Positions 1 to 8,995 are shown, numbered from the stretch's first letter. The stretch is 64,000 nt of DNA from Stutzerimonas stutzeri (GCA_002345575.1 DDVX01000019.1:208615-272614); one strand, 5' to 3'. Notes: a model not told the origin generated them from the sequence alone. Program-made: numbers and translations.

Positions 1-527
1 CCGCTGCCGAGGATGTTCTTGCCCAGCAGGCCGGAGGCCTTGGCTTCATCGATGGCGCGATTGAGATTGATCGCTGCATCAACATATTCGCCGCGTAGGA
101 AGATGTAGCCGCGATAAGCCTTGAGCGCGCGGGCACTGATGATCATGCCTTCGATCAGGAGGTGCGGCAGCTGCTCCATCAGCAGGCGGTCCTTCCAGGT
201 ATTGGGCTCCATTTCGTCCGCATTGCACAGCAGGTAACGGATGTTCAGCGACTCGTCGGTGGGCATCAGCCCCCATTTGACGCCAGTGGGAAAGCCCGCG
301 CCGCCACGGCCCTTGAGACCGGAATCCTTGACCTGCTGGACGATGTCGGCCTGGCTCAGCTCAGTCAGCGCCTTGCGCAGCGCGGCATAGCCGTTCTTCT
401 GCCGGTACTCGTCGAGCCACACCGGCTGGCCGTCGTCACGCAGGCGCCAGGTCATGGGATGGGTTTCTTCGCTGCGGGCGATGCGGTTGGCCGGGCCGAA
501 AGATGCCAATTGCTTCATGACGCTCAT
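1..527 (-). CDS. nuoF: NADH-quinone oxidoreductase subunit F (partial)
   Basis: This is the N-terminal 175 residues of the NADH- and FMN-binding subunit of respiratory complex I; the rest lies beyond the left edge. The glycine-rich GRGGAGFPTG stretch near residue 80 and the LCNADEMEPNTWKDR segment are the expected NADH/FMN site. The ATG overlaps the nuoE stop as ATGA, so translation is probably coupled. The full protein is about 450 residues in Pseudomonas. The subunit sits in the cytoplasmic arm and passes electrons from NADH to the iron-sulfur chain. Confidence 0.96.
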   Translation of the reverse strand, partial: MSVMKQLASFGPANRIARSEETHPMTWRLRDDGQPVWLDEYRQKNGYAALRKALTELSQADIVQQVKDSGLKGRGGAGFPTGVKWGLMPTDESLNIRYLLCNADEMEPNTWKDRLLMEQLPHLLIEGMIISARALKAYRGYIFLRGEYVDAAINLNRAIDEAKASGLLGKNILGS

Positions 528-1018
528 TGATAGGCCTCCAGCAGGGCCGCGACACCGTCGGGCTGAACGTCGCCGAAGGTGTCATCGTTGATCATCAAGG
601 CCGGGGCCTTGTCGCAGTTGCCCAGGCAGCACACCGGAATCAGGGTGAAGCGGTTGTCGACGGTGGTTTGCCCCGGCTCGATGCCTATTTCGTTCTTGAG
701 GCTGTCCAGCACGCTTTCATGGCCGCCGATGTAGCAGGTCATGCTGTCGCAGACGCGAATGATGTGACGACCCACCGGCACGCGGAAAATCTGACTATAG
801 AAGGTGGCGACGCCTTCGATGTCGCTGGCGGGGATACCGAGAATCTCGCTGATGGCATCGCAGGCACCATCGGGCACCCAGCCGCGGGCTTTCTGAACGA
901 TCTTCAGCGCTTCGATGGAGGCAGCGCGCGGGTCTTCGTAATGGTGCATTTCGTGCTCGATGGCCGAGCGTTCGGCTTCGCTGAGGGCGAAACGGTCAGT
1001 CTTGATCAAAGTGCTCAT
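524..1018 (-). CDS. nuoE: NADH-quinone oxidoreductase subunit E
   Basis: This 164-residue thioredoxin-fold subunit of complex I carries the N1a [2Fe-2S] cluster. The four ligands are visible as C90, C95 (VCDSMTC) and C131, C135 (CCLGNC), the spacing found in E. coli NuoE. It pairs with NuoF in the NADH dehydrogenase module. Its ATG lies one base from the nuoCD stop and its TGA overlaps the nuoF ATG, which places it firmly inside the operon. Confidence 0.97.
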   Translation of the reverse strand: MSTLIKTDRFALSEAERSAIEHEMHHYEDPRAASIEALKIVQKARGWVPDGACDAISEILGIPASDIEGVATFYSQIFRVPVGRHIIRVCDSMTCYIGGHESVLDSLKNEIGIEPGQTTVDNRFTLIPVCCLGNCDKAPALMINDDTFGDVQPDGVAALLEAYQ

Positions 1019-1019
1019 A

Positions 1020-2801
1020 TCAGCGGTCCACGTCGGCCATAACGAAATCGATGCTGCCCAGATAGGCGATCAGGTCCGGAATCATGCTGCCGCGGATGAC
1101 CGCGGGAATTTGCTGCAGATGCGGGAAGCTGGGCGTGCGGATGCGCGTGCGGTAGCTCATGGTGCTGCCGTCGCTGGTCAGGTAATAGCTGTTGATGCCC
1201 TTGGTGGCTTCGATCATCTGGAAGCTCTCGTTGGCCGGCATCACCGGCCCCCAGGAAACCTGCAGGAAGTGAGTGATCAGGGTCTCGATGTGCTGCAGCG
1301 TGCGCTCTTTCGGCGGCGGCGTGGTCAGCGGGTGGTCGGCCTTGTACGGGCCCTCGGGCATGTGCTTGAGGCACTGCTCGATGATTTTCAGGCTCTCGCG
1401 CATCTCACCCATCTTCACCATGCAGCGGTCGTAGGCATCGCCGTTGACCGCCAGCGGCACCTCGAAGTCGAAATGCTGGTAGCCGGAATAGGGACGTGCC
1501 TTGCGGATGTCGAAGTCGCAGCCGGTAGCGCGCAAGCCCGCACCGGTGGTGCCCCATTCCAGCGCTTCCTTGGTGTTGTAGGCGGCAACGCCCTTGGTCC
1601 GGCCGATCAGGATGCTGTTCTTTAGAGCGGCCTTTTCATACTCGTTGAGACGTTTGGGCATCCAGTCGAGAAACTCGCGGACCAGTTTCTCCCAGCCGCG
1701 CGGCAGGTCGTGGGCGACGCCGCCGATGCGGTACCAGGCAGGGTGCATACGGAAACCGGTGATGGCTTCGATCACCTTGTAGGCGCGCTGGCGGTCGGTG
1801 AAGGTGAAGAACACCGGCGTCATGGCGCCGACGTCCTGAATATAGGTGCCCAGGTACAGCAGGTGGTTCTGGATGCGGAAGAACTCGGCCATCATGACGC
1901 GTATGAAATCCACACGGTCCGGCACGGTGATGCCGGCCAGCTTCTCCACGGCCAGCACGTAGGGCAGGTTGTTCATCACACCACCGAGGTAGTCGATCCG
2001 GTCGGTGTAGGGAATGAAGCTGTGCCAGCTCTGGCGCTCGGCCATTTTCTCGGCGCCGCGATGGTGGTAGCCGATCTCCGGCACGCAATCGAGAATTTCC
2101 TCGCCATCGAGCTGCAGGATGATGCGAAAGGCACCGTGGGCCGAAGGGTGGTTCGGGCCGAGGTTGAGGAACATGTAGTCCTCATGCTCGCCGGCGCGCT
2201 TCATGCCCCAGTCTTCCGGATTGAAGCGCAGGGCTTCCTGCTCCAGATCCTGCTTAGCGGCGTTCAGACTGTAGGGATCGAACTCGGTGGCGCGTGCCGG
2301 GTAGTCCTTGCGCAGCGGATGGCCTTCCCAGGTCGGTGGCATAAGCATGCGAGCGAGGAAGGGATGGCCGGTGAAGGTGATGCCGAACATGTCCCAGATC
2401 TCGCGCTCGTACCAGTTGGCGTTGGGCCAGATGGACGTGGCGGTAGGCAGGTTCAGGTCGCCTTCGCGCAGCGCGACTTTGATCATCACATCGCTGTTTC
2501 GCTCCAGCGACATCAGGTGGTAGAACACGCTGAAGTCGGCGGCTGGTAGCCCCTGGCGGTGAGTGCGCAGTCGCTCATCGGTGGCGCTCAGGTCATAGAG
2601 CATCACGTAGGGTTTGCTGACCTGGCGCAGAAAGCCCAGTACCTCGATGAGCTTTTCACGGCCTACCCAAAGCACTGGCATACCGGTCAGGCTGGGTTGC
2701 AGCGTGAAGGATTCGGCGCCGAAGCGCGCGTTCAGTTCGACGACGATATCCTGGTCGTCAGCCTTGTAGGGCGGGATGTACAGAGCATTGCCTGCAGTCA
2801 T
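1020..2801 (-). CDS. nuoC: NADH-quinone oxidoreductase fused subunits C/D
   Basis: This 593-residue protein fuses NuoC (about residues 1-190, the 30-kDa domain with the EREIWDMFGI stretch) to NuoD (about 205-593, the 49-kDa domain with LGPNHPSAHGAFR and the EIGYHHRGAEK motif near the quinone site). The fusion is normal in gammaproteobacteria and is often labelled nuoCD. The protein forms part of the connecting fragment of complex I with NuoB. The start MTAGNALYIPP is the only sensible one, 63 bases after the nuoB stop. Confidence 0.97.
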   Translation of the reverse strand: MTAGNALYIPPYKADDQDIVVELNARFGAESFTLQPSLTGMPVLWVGREKLIEVLGFLRQVSKPYVMLYDLSATDERLRTHRQGLPAADFSVFYHLMSLERNSDVMIKVALREGDLNLPTATSIWPNANWYEREIWDMFGITFTGHPFLARMLMPPTWEGHPLRKDYPARATEFDPYSLNAAKQDLEQEALRFNPEDWGMKRAGEHEDYMFLNLGPNHPSAHGAFRIILQLDGEEILDCVPEIGYHHRGAEKMAERQSWHSFIPYTDRIDYLGGVMNNLPYVLAVEKLAGITVPDRVDFIRVMMAEFFRIQNHLLYLGTYIQDVGAMTPVFFTFTDRQRAYKVIEAITGFRMHPAWYRIGGVAHDLPRGWEKLVREFLDWMPKRLNEYEKAALKNSILIGRTKGVAAYNTKEALEWGTTGAGLRATGCDFDIRKARPYSGYQHFDFEVPLAVNGDAYDRCMVKMGEMRESLKIIEQCLKHMPEGPYKADHPLTTPPPKERTLQHIETLITHFLQVSWGPVMPANESFQMIEATKGINSYYLTSDGSTMSYRTRIRTPSFPHLQQIPAVIRGSMIPDLIAYLGSIDFVMADVDR

Positions 2802-2864
2802 GGTCTCGGTCGCTTTCGGTCAACGTTTGGGTGTGCGGAGGCCTTCCGGTCAGGAAAGCCGGAC

Positions 2865-3539
2865 TCACACGTCGTCGGGGCTGCGCAGGTTGGTGACCTG
2901 GATACGCTGTTCGCGTCGCTCTTCTCTTTGCGACGGCATCTCAGGGCGATAGACGCCCTGATCACCGACGACCCAGGAAAGCGGGCGGCGCTCCTTGCCG
3001 ATGGATTCCTGCAGCAGTTGCAAACCTTGCAGGAACGCCTCGGGGCGGGGCGGGCAGCCGGGTATGTACACGTCCACGGGGAGGAATTTGTCGACCCCTT
3101 GAACGACCGAGTAAATGTCGTACATACCACCGGAATTGGCGCAGGCGCCCATCGAAATGACCCACTTGGGCTCGAGCATTTGCTCGTAGAGCCGCTGGAT
3201 GATGGGAGCCATCTTGATGAAGGGTGTACCGGCTATGACCATGAAATCAGCCTGGCGCGGCGAGGCGCGGATTACCTCGGCGCCGAAGCGGGCGATGTCA
3301 TGAGGCGCGGTGAAGGCCGTGGTCATCTCCACATAGCAGCACGACAGGCCGAAGTTGTACGGCCAGAGGGAATTCTTGCGCCCCCAGTTGACCGCGCCAT
3401 TCAGCACGTCTTCCAGCTTGCCCATGTAGATGTTGCGATGAACCTGGTCTTCTAGCGGATCGGCAACAGTCTCCTGTTGGCCGATCGGATAGCGGTCAAT
3501 GACCGCATCCGGATCGATCCGGGTAAGTTTGTATTGCAT
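2865..3539 (-). CDS. nuoB: NADH-quinone oxidoreductase subunit B
   Basis: NuoB (224 residues) carries the terminal N2 [4Fe-4S] cluster that hands electrons to quinone. The ligands are visible: the adjacent C67-C68 (FGLSCCYVEM), C133 (GACANSGGMYDIY) and C162 (PGCPPRPEAFL). The gene follows nuoA by 10 bases. The length and the N-terminal MQYKLTRIDPDA match Pseudomonas NuoB. Confidence 0.97.
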   Translation of the reverse strand: MQYKLTRIDPDAVIDRYPIGQQETVADPLEDQVHRNIYMGKLEDVLNGAVNWGRKNSLWPYNFGLSCCYVEMTTAFTAPHDIARFGAEVIRASPRQADFMVIAGTPFIKMAPIIQRLYEQMLEPKWVISMGACANSGGMYDIYSVVQGVDKFLPVDVYIPGCPPRPEAFLQGLQLLQESIGKERRPLSWVVGDQGVYRPEMPSQREERREQRIQVTNLRSPDDV

Positions 3540-3549
3540 GCGAAGAGCC

Positions 3550-3957
3550 TCATTGTTTCAGCTTCGCCTGTCGTTTGCGGCGCCCTGCAGGTGACCAGTC
3601 AAGTGCACCTGTCGAGGCCTCATAGACAAGACCCGCGAACAGAATTGTTATGAAAACGGTAGCGCCGACCAGGCCGATCCAGGCGCTTTCGCGCACTGAT
3701 ACCGCCCAAGCGAAGAGAAACAGGGCTTCTATATCGAAGATCACGAAGAGAATCGCGACCAGATAAAACTTTGCGGAGAAACGCAGGCGCGCATTGCCGG
3801 TGGGCAGGATGCCGGACTCGAATGGCTCGTTCTTGGCACGACCCCAGGCCTTGCTGCCAAGGAGGCTGGATACGCCCAGCATGAAGGCGCAAAGGGCAGC
3901 GACGCCCAGTAAAAAGACGGCAAAACCCCAGTTATGGGACAGCGTTGCATCAGGCAT
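3550..3957 (-). CDS. nuoA: NADH-quinone oxidoreductase subunit A
   Basis: NuoA (135 residues) is the first gene of the complex I operon. It is a small membrane subunit with three hydrophobic helices (about residues 12-32, 65-85 and 95-115) and the conserved FESG(I) loop between helices 1 and 2. A good Shine-Dalgarno sequence (AAGGAG) lies 6 bases before the ATG. The C-terminus is basic (GRRKRQAKLKQ), as in other pseudomonads. Confidence 0.96.
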   Translation of the reverse strand: MPDATLSHNWGFAVFLLGVAALCAFMLGVSSLLGSKAWGRAKNEPFESGILPTGNARLRFSAKFYLVAILFVIFDIEALFLFAWAVSVRESAWIGLVGATVFITILFAGLVYEASTGALDWSPAGRRKRQAKLKQ

Positions 3958-4128
3958 GCCGAACTCCTTGTGGGGGCGGCGTGTTATTGGTTTGCACTGT
4001 GACGATCTGTCGCAAACCTGTGATGGAGAGGCATTCTAGGAGCAAAAATTCGTGAAGTACATGTATCGCCGGTAACTTTCCGAAATATTTCTCATGGCTA
4101 GATCAAACCAAAGAGTCAAAATGCCTGG
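3958..4128 (-). promoter_or_regulatory. upstream region of the nuo operon
   Basis: This gap must hold the nuoA promoter. On the minus strand a TAGAAT hexamer (4033-4038) is a good -10 candidate, but I see no convincing -35 partner 16-18 bases upstream. No terminator or small gene was seen. The segment is AT-richer than its surroundings around 4050-4130. Confidence 0.4.
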
Positions 4129-4158
4129 TTGACATTTATGGATGTGCCTGTGTAGGTT
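4129..4158 (+). promoter_or_regulatory. candidate sigma-70 promoter for the 4291 gene
   Basis: A perfect TTGACA (4129-4134) is followed after 18 bases by TAGGTT (4153-4158). Transcription would start near 4165 and give a leader of about 125 bases before the ATG at 4291. The -10 matches consensus only moderately. Confidence 0.4.
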
Positions 4159-4197
4159 TCTGTTCATGCGCCGATTTAGTCAGCTACTTGCGGGGCG

Positions 4198-4290
4198 CCG
4201 GAGCCGGGAGGTTTCGAAATACCGCTAAAGCGCTGGTTCCGGTGATGCCTCCCACCGCTGCCCAGCAGAACAGGTGAGGCGGAATCCCTA
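4198..4290 (+). promoter_or_regulatory. folded 5' leader with competing hairpins
   Basis: Several complementary arms cannot all pair at once. CCGGAGCC (4198-4205) pairs with GGTTCCGG (4235-4242). CGGTG (4240-4244) pairs with CACCG (4253-4257). GCCTCCCACC (4247-4256) pairs with GGTGAGGC (4273-4280), which is the likely ribosome-binding site of the 4291 gene. GGGAGG (4206-4211) is also complementary to CCTCCC (4248-4253). The last RBS hairpin would block translation and the upstream pairings would free it. I do not match it to a known riboswitch class. Confidence 0.4.
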
Positions 4291-4599
4291 ATGAACACTT
4301 CCTACGCGCGCTTACCTTCGGCCCCGATTATCTGCGGGCTTACTCGCTCCACTTCCCGGGTTCTACTCGCAGGCACTCATCAGCCGTCGCTGCTGCGCCA
4401 TCTCGAGGGCTGGCCACGCCGCAACGGTAAATCCCGCGCCTTGCTTATCCAGTTTGCTGCGGCGGATGAGTCTCTGGCCGGCTTCGCCGACGACAGCTTC
4501 GATCTCGCGGTAATCCAGGCGCCCGCTAGCGAGTGCCTGGAACGTTGCGTCCATGAGCTGACGCGGGTCGCGCGGCAGGGGCTGATTACTCGCCGCTGA
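4291..4599 (+). CDS. short SAM-methyltransferase-like protein
   Basis: This is a 102-residue conserved-looking protein of unknown function, transcribed away from nuoA. Its second half (about residues 62-100, FADDSFDLAVIQAP...LTRVARQGLITRR) resembles the strand-4/strand-5 part of class I SAM-dependent methyltransferases (DxxFDLV followed by an RVxxPGG-like turn). The SAM-binding GxGxG loop is missing, so it is probably not an enzyme alone. The ATG follows a GTGAGGCGG ribosome-binding site held in a leader hairpin. Confidence 0.7.
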   Translation: MNTSYARLPSAPIICGLTRSTSRVLLAGTHQPSLLRHLEGWPRRNGKSRALLIQFAAADESLAGFADDSFDLAVIQAPASECLERCVHELTRVARQGLITRR

Positions 4600-4630
4600 G
4601 CGGTTTTATAGAAACGGCTCGTGTGCAGCC

Positions 4631-6250
4631 TCAGCGTGGATACAGCGGCGGCAGAGAGCCTGCTTCCTGTTCGGTGCTGGGCGTTTGTGCGGGCGGCAGG
4701 GTCTGGATCGCCTGCCAGAGCGCATCACCTTGCCAGCGTTGGCCGGTTTCGCTGTAGAGCGCGCCGTTGAGGCCATCGAGTGCATCGGACAACGGTACGT
4801 AACGCGCCGCCATGTCGGCCAGGGTTTCCGGTTGCTGACGTGCCCAGGCGTCAATGGCGTGGCGCGTGGCCTGGGTGTCGTTGGCCTGGCAGGCACGTTT
4901 GAGATCGTCGAGCAGGCTACGTGGCGTCGGCCCGACCTGAACGGTGCGGATGATGGCCGGCTGGCTGCGTGCATGCAGCCAAAGGCCGAAGCCGAGCAGG
5001 GTGGTCAGGGCCAATAGCAGACTACTCAGCTGCCAAGGCCAGAGCCGCTGGGTTTCTGCCTGCATAGGGTTAGCTGGGGCTTCGATAGCTGGCTGTTGCA
5101 GCTCGGGATTGTCAGCCACCCGTAATTGGCTAGCGGGTAATGAGCTGCGCTCCAGGCGATCTTCCGCTGTGTTCCACCAGACCACTTCAATGGCCGGCAA
5201 TTGGAAGTCGCCGGACTGCGTTGCCACCAGAGCCTCACGTTGCTCACGGCTACCGCTGACGCCATGGGTGGCGACTTCATTGCGCAGGCTGGGCTGATCA
5301 GGGTAGCCACGCAACCCAGGCACTTGAGGCGACAGGAGGGGCGGCAGCTGGGTGCTGGTCAGGCCTTCGGCCTTGAGCAGTATGCTGCGTGTCAGGGCTT
5401 CGCCGATTCTGGCCTCTTCCGGCGCCGGGCTCCAGGCCTCTACCAGGGTCAGGTTTGTTGCCGGCAGCCAGGGCGCATCCGCCGGGTATTCGGCTGGCTT
5501 GGGCTTGACCTGTAGCGGGATGGTTGGCGACTTGACCTGGGTCGAGCGACCAAAACGCGAACCGAAGCGGTCGCCGGTAGCGGGAGCAACTGCTGTGGCG
5601 CTGAACAGTTGCGAGGGAATGGTCAGCGCACCGCTTTTCTGTGGGAACACTGCATAGCGGATCTCGATCACGCCGTGGCGGATGCCGTTGATCTCTTTTT
5701 CGTAGGTGCGAGGCTCGTCGAGACGCTCCACCAGCGCATCGCCCATCTGTAGCGGCGAGAGGGTGCTGTCGTCATAGAGCGAAACGGAGTGATAAATGCG
5801 CAACGTAAGCACCACTTGCGCCTGGACGTAGACGCTGTCGTGGTCGAGGCTGGCATCAATGAAGATAGGTGAAAGACGGTCGCCTTCTTCAGCGCTGGTT
5901 TCGCGAACATGCAGAGTGATTGGCTTGCTGTGCAGCTCGCCGATCTGCAAAGGCGGGATCACCACATAGCCGGTCTGCTGGGGCTGCAGGGTGATCAGCC
6001 ACTGGGTGATGGCGCGAGCCTGGCCATTGACGCTCGACAGCTGGTTGAGCTGGCGGCTACCGAACACCTTGAACAGGCCGTCGAGCGGTTGCAGGTTCGG
6101 CTTGCCAAAAATGGTCGCATCGTCGGTTTCAAGGATGAGCTCCAACGTCTCATCCAGACCCAGCTGGGTACGGTCGACACGCGCCGTCAAGTTTGCCGCG
6201 CTCGCCTGCACGCCGAACAGCATGAGAAATATCAGTGTCAGCAGACGCAT
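4631..6250 (-). CDS. batD: BatD-like membrane protein
   Basis: This 539-residue protein is the last gene of the MoxR/Bat operon. It has a signal peptide (residues 1-18, ending QASA), a long beta-rich periplasmic part typical of the BatD / 'oxygen tolerance' family, one transmembrane helix (about 408-428, SSLLLALTTLLGFGLWL) and a cytoplasmic tail of about 110 residues. Members are thought to work with MoxR ATPases and VWA proteins in envelope stress or metalloprotein assembly; the exact role is unknown. It starts 7 bases after the upstream gene. Confidence 0.85.
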   Translation of the reverse strand: MRLLTLIFLMLFGVQASAANLTARVDRTQLGLDETLELILETDDATIFGKPNLQPLDGLFKVFGSRQLNQLSSVNGQARAITQWLITLQPQQTGYVVIPPLQIGELHSKPITLHVRETSAEEGDRLSPIFIDASLDHDSVYVQAQVVLTLRIYHSVSLYDDSTLSPLQMGDALVERLDEPRTYEKEINGIRHGVIEIRYAVFPQKSGALTIPSQLFSATAVAPATGDRFGSRFGRSTQVKSPTIPLQVKPKPAEYPADAPWLPATNLTLVEAWSPAPEEARIGEALTRSILLKAEGLTSTQLPPLLSPQVPGLRGYPDQPSLRNEVATHGVSGSREQREALVATQSGDFQLPAIEVVWWNTAEDRLERSSLPASQLRVADNPELQQPAIEAPANPMQAETQRLWPWQLSSLLLALTTLLGFGLWLHARSQPAIIRTVQVGPTPRSLLDDLKRACQANDTQATRHAIDAWARQQPETLADMAARYVPLSDALDGLNGALYSETGQRWQGDALWQAIQTLPPAQTPSTEQEAGSLPPLYPR

Positions 6251-6257
6251 GATGGAT

Positions 6258-7988
6258 TCATTCCTGATTCATTTCCTGACGCTTTCGATATTCAAGGAGG
6301 AACTTGCGCCGCAACAGCTCGCTGGGGTTGTCCGGAATCTTGCGCAACCACTGTTCCAGTGCCTGATTCTGTTCCGGATCGGCAAGCGCATCCTCGTCTG
6401 GGGCGGGCTGTACTCCGGCTTCAACCTGCGCACTTTCGCCGAGTGCCTCATCTGCTGGCGGAGCGGACTCATTCTGTTCGCCGCCGGCTTCTGTTTCAGC
6501 ATCTGTAGTGGCGGTGTCTGTCGGGGTGTTAGCACTAGCCGTGTCGCCGGTCGAGACCGACTGCTCTGGTGACGCTCCATCTTCCTCAGCGTCTTGCGGC
6601 GATTCGCTCTCTTGCGCCTGCTGTTCGCGCTGGCGCAGCAGCTCTTCGATCAGGGCCTTGTTGTGTTGCGCGGCCTGCAGGCCCGGGGCCAGTTCCAGAG
6701 CCTGGTCATAGGCCTCGATGGCTGATTCGTATTGCTCGTTGCGGGCCAGCGCATTGCCGCGATTGTAGTGATCGCTAGCGGTATCGCCCTGAGCAAAGCG
6801 TTCGGCGGCGCCGGCAAAGTCGCCAGCCTGATAGCGGGCGAAACCCTGCCAGCGATAATCCTCGAAGCGTTCAGCAGCGTCGGCGGGCCGTTGTTGTTCA
6901 AGCAGGTGCATGCCTTGCTGGTCGGGGCGCTGCCAGAGGTCATCGATGCCGATAGCGCTGGCCGGCTGCGGCAGAGCAATCAGCAAAGGCAGGCAAAGCA
7001 GCCAGCCGCGACGCCCGGCACAGGCAGCTAACAACAGGAGCGGCAGCAGCAGCCAGTGGCCCTGGTCCAGCCAGAGGTCGAGCTGCGTAGTGTCTTTTTC
7101 ACTGGTTTGTAGAGAACCACCGCGTTCCAGCAGGCCCAGGCTGCGCAGGTCCTGATCATCGAGTCGGGCCTGTTGATAGCGGCCGCCGGTGTCGTTGGCG
7201 AAGCGGCGCAAGGTGCTGTCATCCAGTCGTGGAATGAGGATCGCACCTTGCTCGTCCTTGAGAAAACTGCCGTCTTCACTGGCGATGGGCGCGCCCTGAC
7301 GGGTACCAATGCCGAGAATCAGCAGGCGCAGGCCGGCAGCCTTCAGCTGCGTCTGGATGCTGCTGCGCTCGCTCTCGTTCAGGTCGCTGCCGATCAGCAG
7401 CAAACGCCCGCGGCCGCGCGCGCCCTGTTCGAGCAGTGTGATGCCTTGAGCGACCGCCAGGTCAGCGCGCTGCCCAGCTGCGGGCATCAGGTTGGGATGC
7501 AGGGCGTCTAGAAGGTTCTGTGTCGTGGCCAGGTCTTTGGTCAATGGCACCAGGGTATGGGCACTGCCGGCAAATACCACCACGGCGGTCTGAGCATCCT
7601 GGCGCGTCTGCAGCAGGTCGAGGATCTTGCGCTTGGCGTGTTCCAGGCGCCTGGGCTGTAGGTCGGCGGCGAGTATGGCCGGTGTCAGATCGAGCAGGAT
7701 CACCAGCGGATCGTTGCGCGACAGGCCGCGTTGTTCGGCCTGTTGCCAGCTTGGTCCTAGCAGCGCCAGGCAGGTCAGCAGCCAGGAACAGCCGAGCAGT
7801 AGCCAGGGCAGCCGGCTGCTGCGCAGCTTGCCGTTAGTCAGCAACACCTTATGAAACGCTTCGGGAAGCAGGCGTTGCCAGCGTCCGGTCTGCCGACGCA
7901 GATGCCAGAGGTGCCACAGCAGCCAGATCGGTAGCGGCACGAGCAACAGCCAGTAGGGCCTGAGCAGATGTGGCCAGAAATCGATCAT
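6258..7988 (-). CDS. batB: BatB/BatC-like VWA plus TPR protein
   Basis: This 576-residue protein has two N-terminal membrane helices (about 10-27 and 57-75), a VWA domain (about 90-280), another hydrophobic pair (about 310-345), TPR repeats (about 350-455, with DHYNRGNALARNEQYESAI), and a long acidic Ser/Glu/Ala tail (about 465-550). It thus combines BatB and BatC. The VWA metal site looks degenerate: DLTPA replaces DxSxS, and the second and third motifs are also weak. The gene overlaps the upstream VWA gene by 4 bases, so the two partners are probably made together. Confidence 0.88.
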   Translation of the reverse strand: MIDFWPHLLRPYWLLLVPLPIWLLWHLWHLRRQTGRWQRLLPEAFHKVLLTNGKLRSSRLPWLLLGCSWLLTCLALLGPSWQQAEQRGLSRNDPLVILLDLTPAILAADLQPRRLEHAKRKILDLLQTRQDAQTAVVVFAGSAHTLVPLTKDLATTQNLLDALHPNLMPAAGQRADLAVAQGITLLEQGARGRGRLLLIGSDLNESERSSIQTQLKAAGLRLLILGIGTRQGAPIASEDGSFLKDEQGAILIPRLDDSTLRRFANDTGGRYQQARLDDQDLRSLGLLERGGSLQTSEKDTTQLDLWLDQGHWLLLPLLLLAACAGRRGWLLCLPLLIALPQPASAIGIDDLWQRPDQQGMHLLEQQRPADAAERFEDYRWQGFARYQAGDFAGAAERFAQGDTASDHYNRGNALARNEQYESAIEAYDQALELAPGLQAAQHNKALIEELLRQREQQAQESESPQDAEEDGASPEQSVSTGDTASANTPTDTATTDAETEAGGEQNESAPPADEALGESAQVEAGVQPAPDEDALADPEQNQALEQWLRKIPDNPSELLRRKFLLEYRKRQEMNQE

Positions 7989-8995
7989 GGCTGTTTACCT
8001 GGCAGGAGCCGCCGCAGCGGTGTCGGCCAGAGCCGGCTTGCCACCAGCAGTAGGCTGAGCAGCAGGGCTGCGGCTAGTGGCCAGACGTACAAGGCCTTTG
8101 CGACGTGGGCCTGTGCTGGCTTTTGCGCTGCTGGCTCGAGCTGGTCGAGGGCGGCGCCGATGGCCTTCAACTCATCGCTTGAGCGCGCACGGAAATATTT
8201 GCCGCCGGTTTGTTCGGCGATGGCGCGCAGGGTCGGCTCGTCGAGGTCGGTCGCGTTGAAACCGAAATGACCGAGTGCGCTATCTGCCGGAACGATGGCG
8301 CCGATGCCGATAGTGTGCACCTTTACACGCTGCGCGGCAGCCAGGCGGGCAGCAAGCAACGGCTCGATCTCGCCGCCGTTATTGGCGCCGTCGGTAATCA
8401 GCACCAATACGCGACTGTCTGCCGGGCGCTCGCGTAAGCGCTTGACCGCTAGCCCGATGGCGTCACCAATAGCCGTATTGCTGCCGGCGATGCCAGGGCT
8501 GGCGTCGTCGAGCCAGGTGCGTACGGTTTGCCGGTCAAAGGTCAATGGGGCCTGCAGGTACGCCTTGCTGCCGAACAGGATCAACCCGACACGATCGCCA
8601 TGACGTTCGATGATGAAATCGCCGAACAGCTGTTTGACCAGTTCCAGGCGGCTGACTTCATGACCCTGCCATTGCATGTCGGGGTAATCCATTGAGCCTG
8701 ACACGTCCACCGCCAGCAGCAGATCGCGTCCACTGCTGGGTATGGGTAGCGGCTCACCGAGCCACTGCGGACGGGCAGCAGCGCACAACAGTAGCAGCCA
8801 GACCAGCACATAGGGTATCTGCTGGCGCCAGCCGGGCAGGGTAATGCTGGCACGACGACCGGATAGGTTATGAAGCTCCTCGAGAAAGCTGACCTTCAGC
8901 GCGGCATCGCCGCTATCGGCGGCGGGCAGCACCCAGCGTAGTAACCAGGGCAGCGGCAGCAGGCAGAATATCCAGGGCCAGGCCAGCTCAAACAT
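7985..8995 (-). CDS. batA: BatA-like VWA domain membrane protein
   Basis: This 336-residue protein has membrane helices at the N-terminus (about 4-25, 57-72) and C-terminus (about 305-325) around a VWA domain. Its MIDAS motif is complete: DVSGS near residue 95, a Thr in SNTAIGDAI, and LITDGANNGG. It is therefore the metal-binding VWA partner, in contrast to the degenerate one encoded downstream. Four-base and eight-base overlaps tie it to its neighbours. VWA proteins of this type are clients or adaptors of MoxR ATPases. Confidence 0.9.
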   Translation of the reverse strand: MFELAWPWIFCLLPLPWLLRWVLPAADSGDAALKVSFLEELHNLSGRRASITLPGWRQQIPYVLVWLLLLCAAARPQWLGEPLPIPSSGRDLLLAVDVSGSMDYPDMQWQGHEVSRLELVKQLFGDFIIERHGDRVGLILFGSKAYLQAPLTFDRQTVRTWLDDASPGIAGSNTAIGDAIGLAVKRLRERPADSRVLVLITDGANNGGEIEPLLAARLAAAQRVKVHTIGIGAIVPADSALGHFGFNATDLDEPTLRAIAEQTGGKYFRARSSDELKAIGAALDQLEPAAQKPAQAHVAKALYVWPLAAALLLSLLLVASRLWPTPLRRLLPGKQP

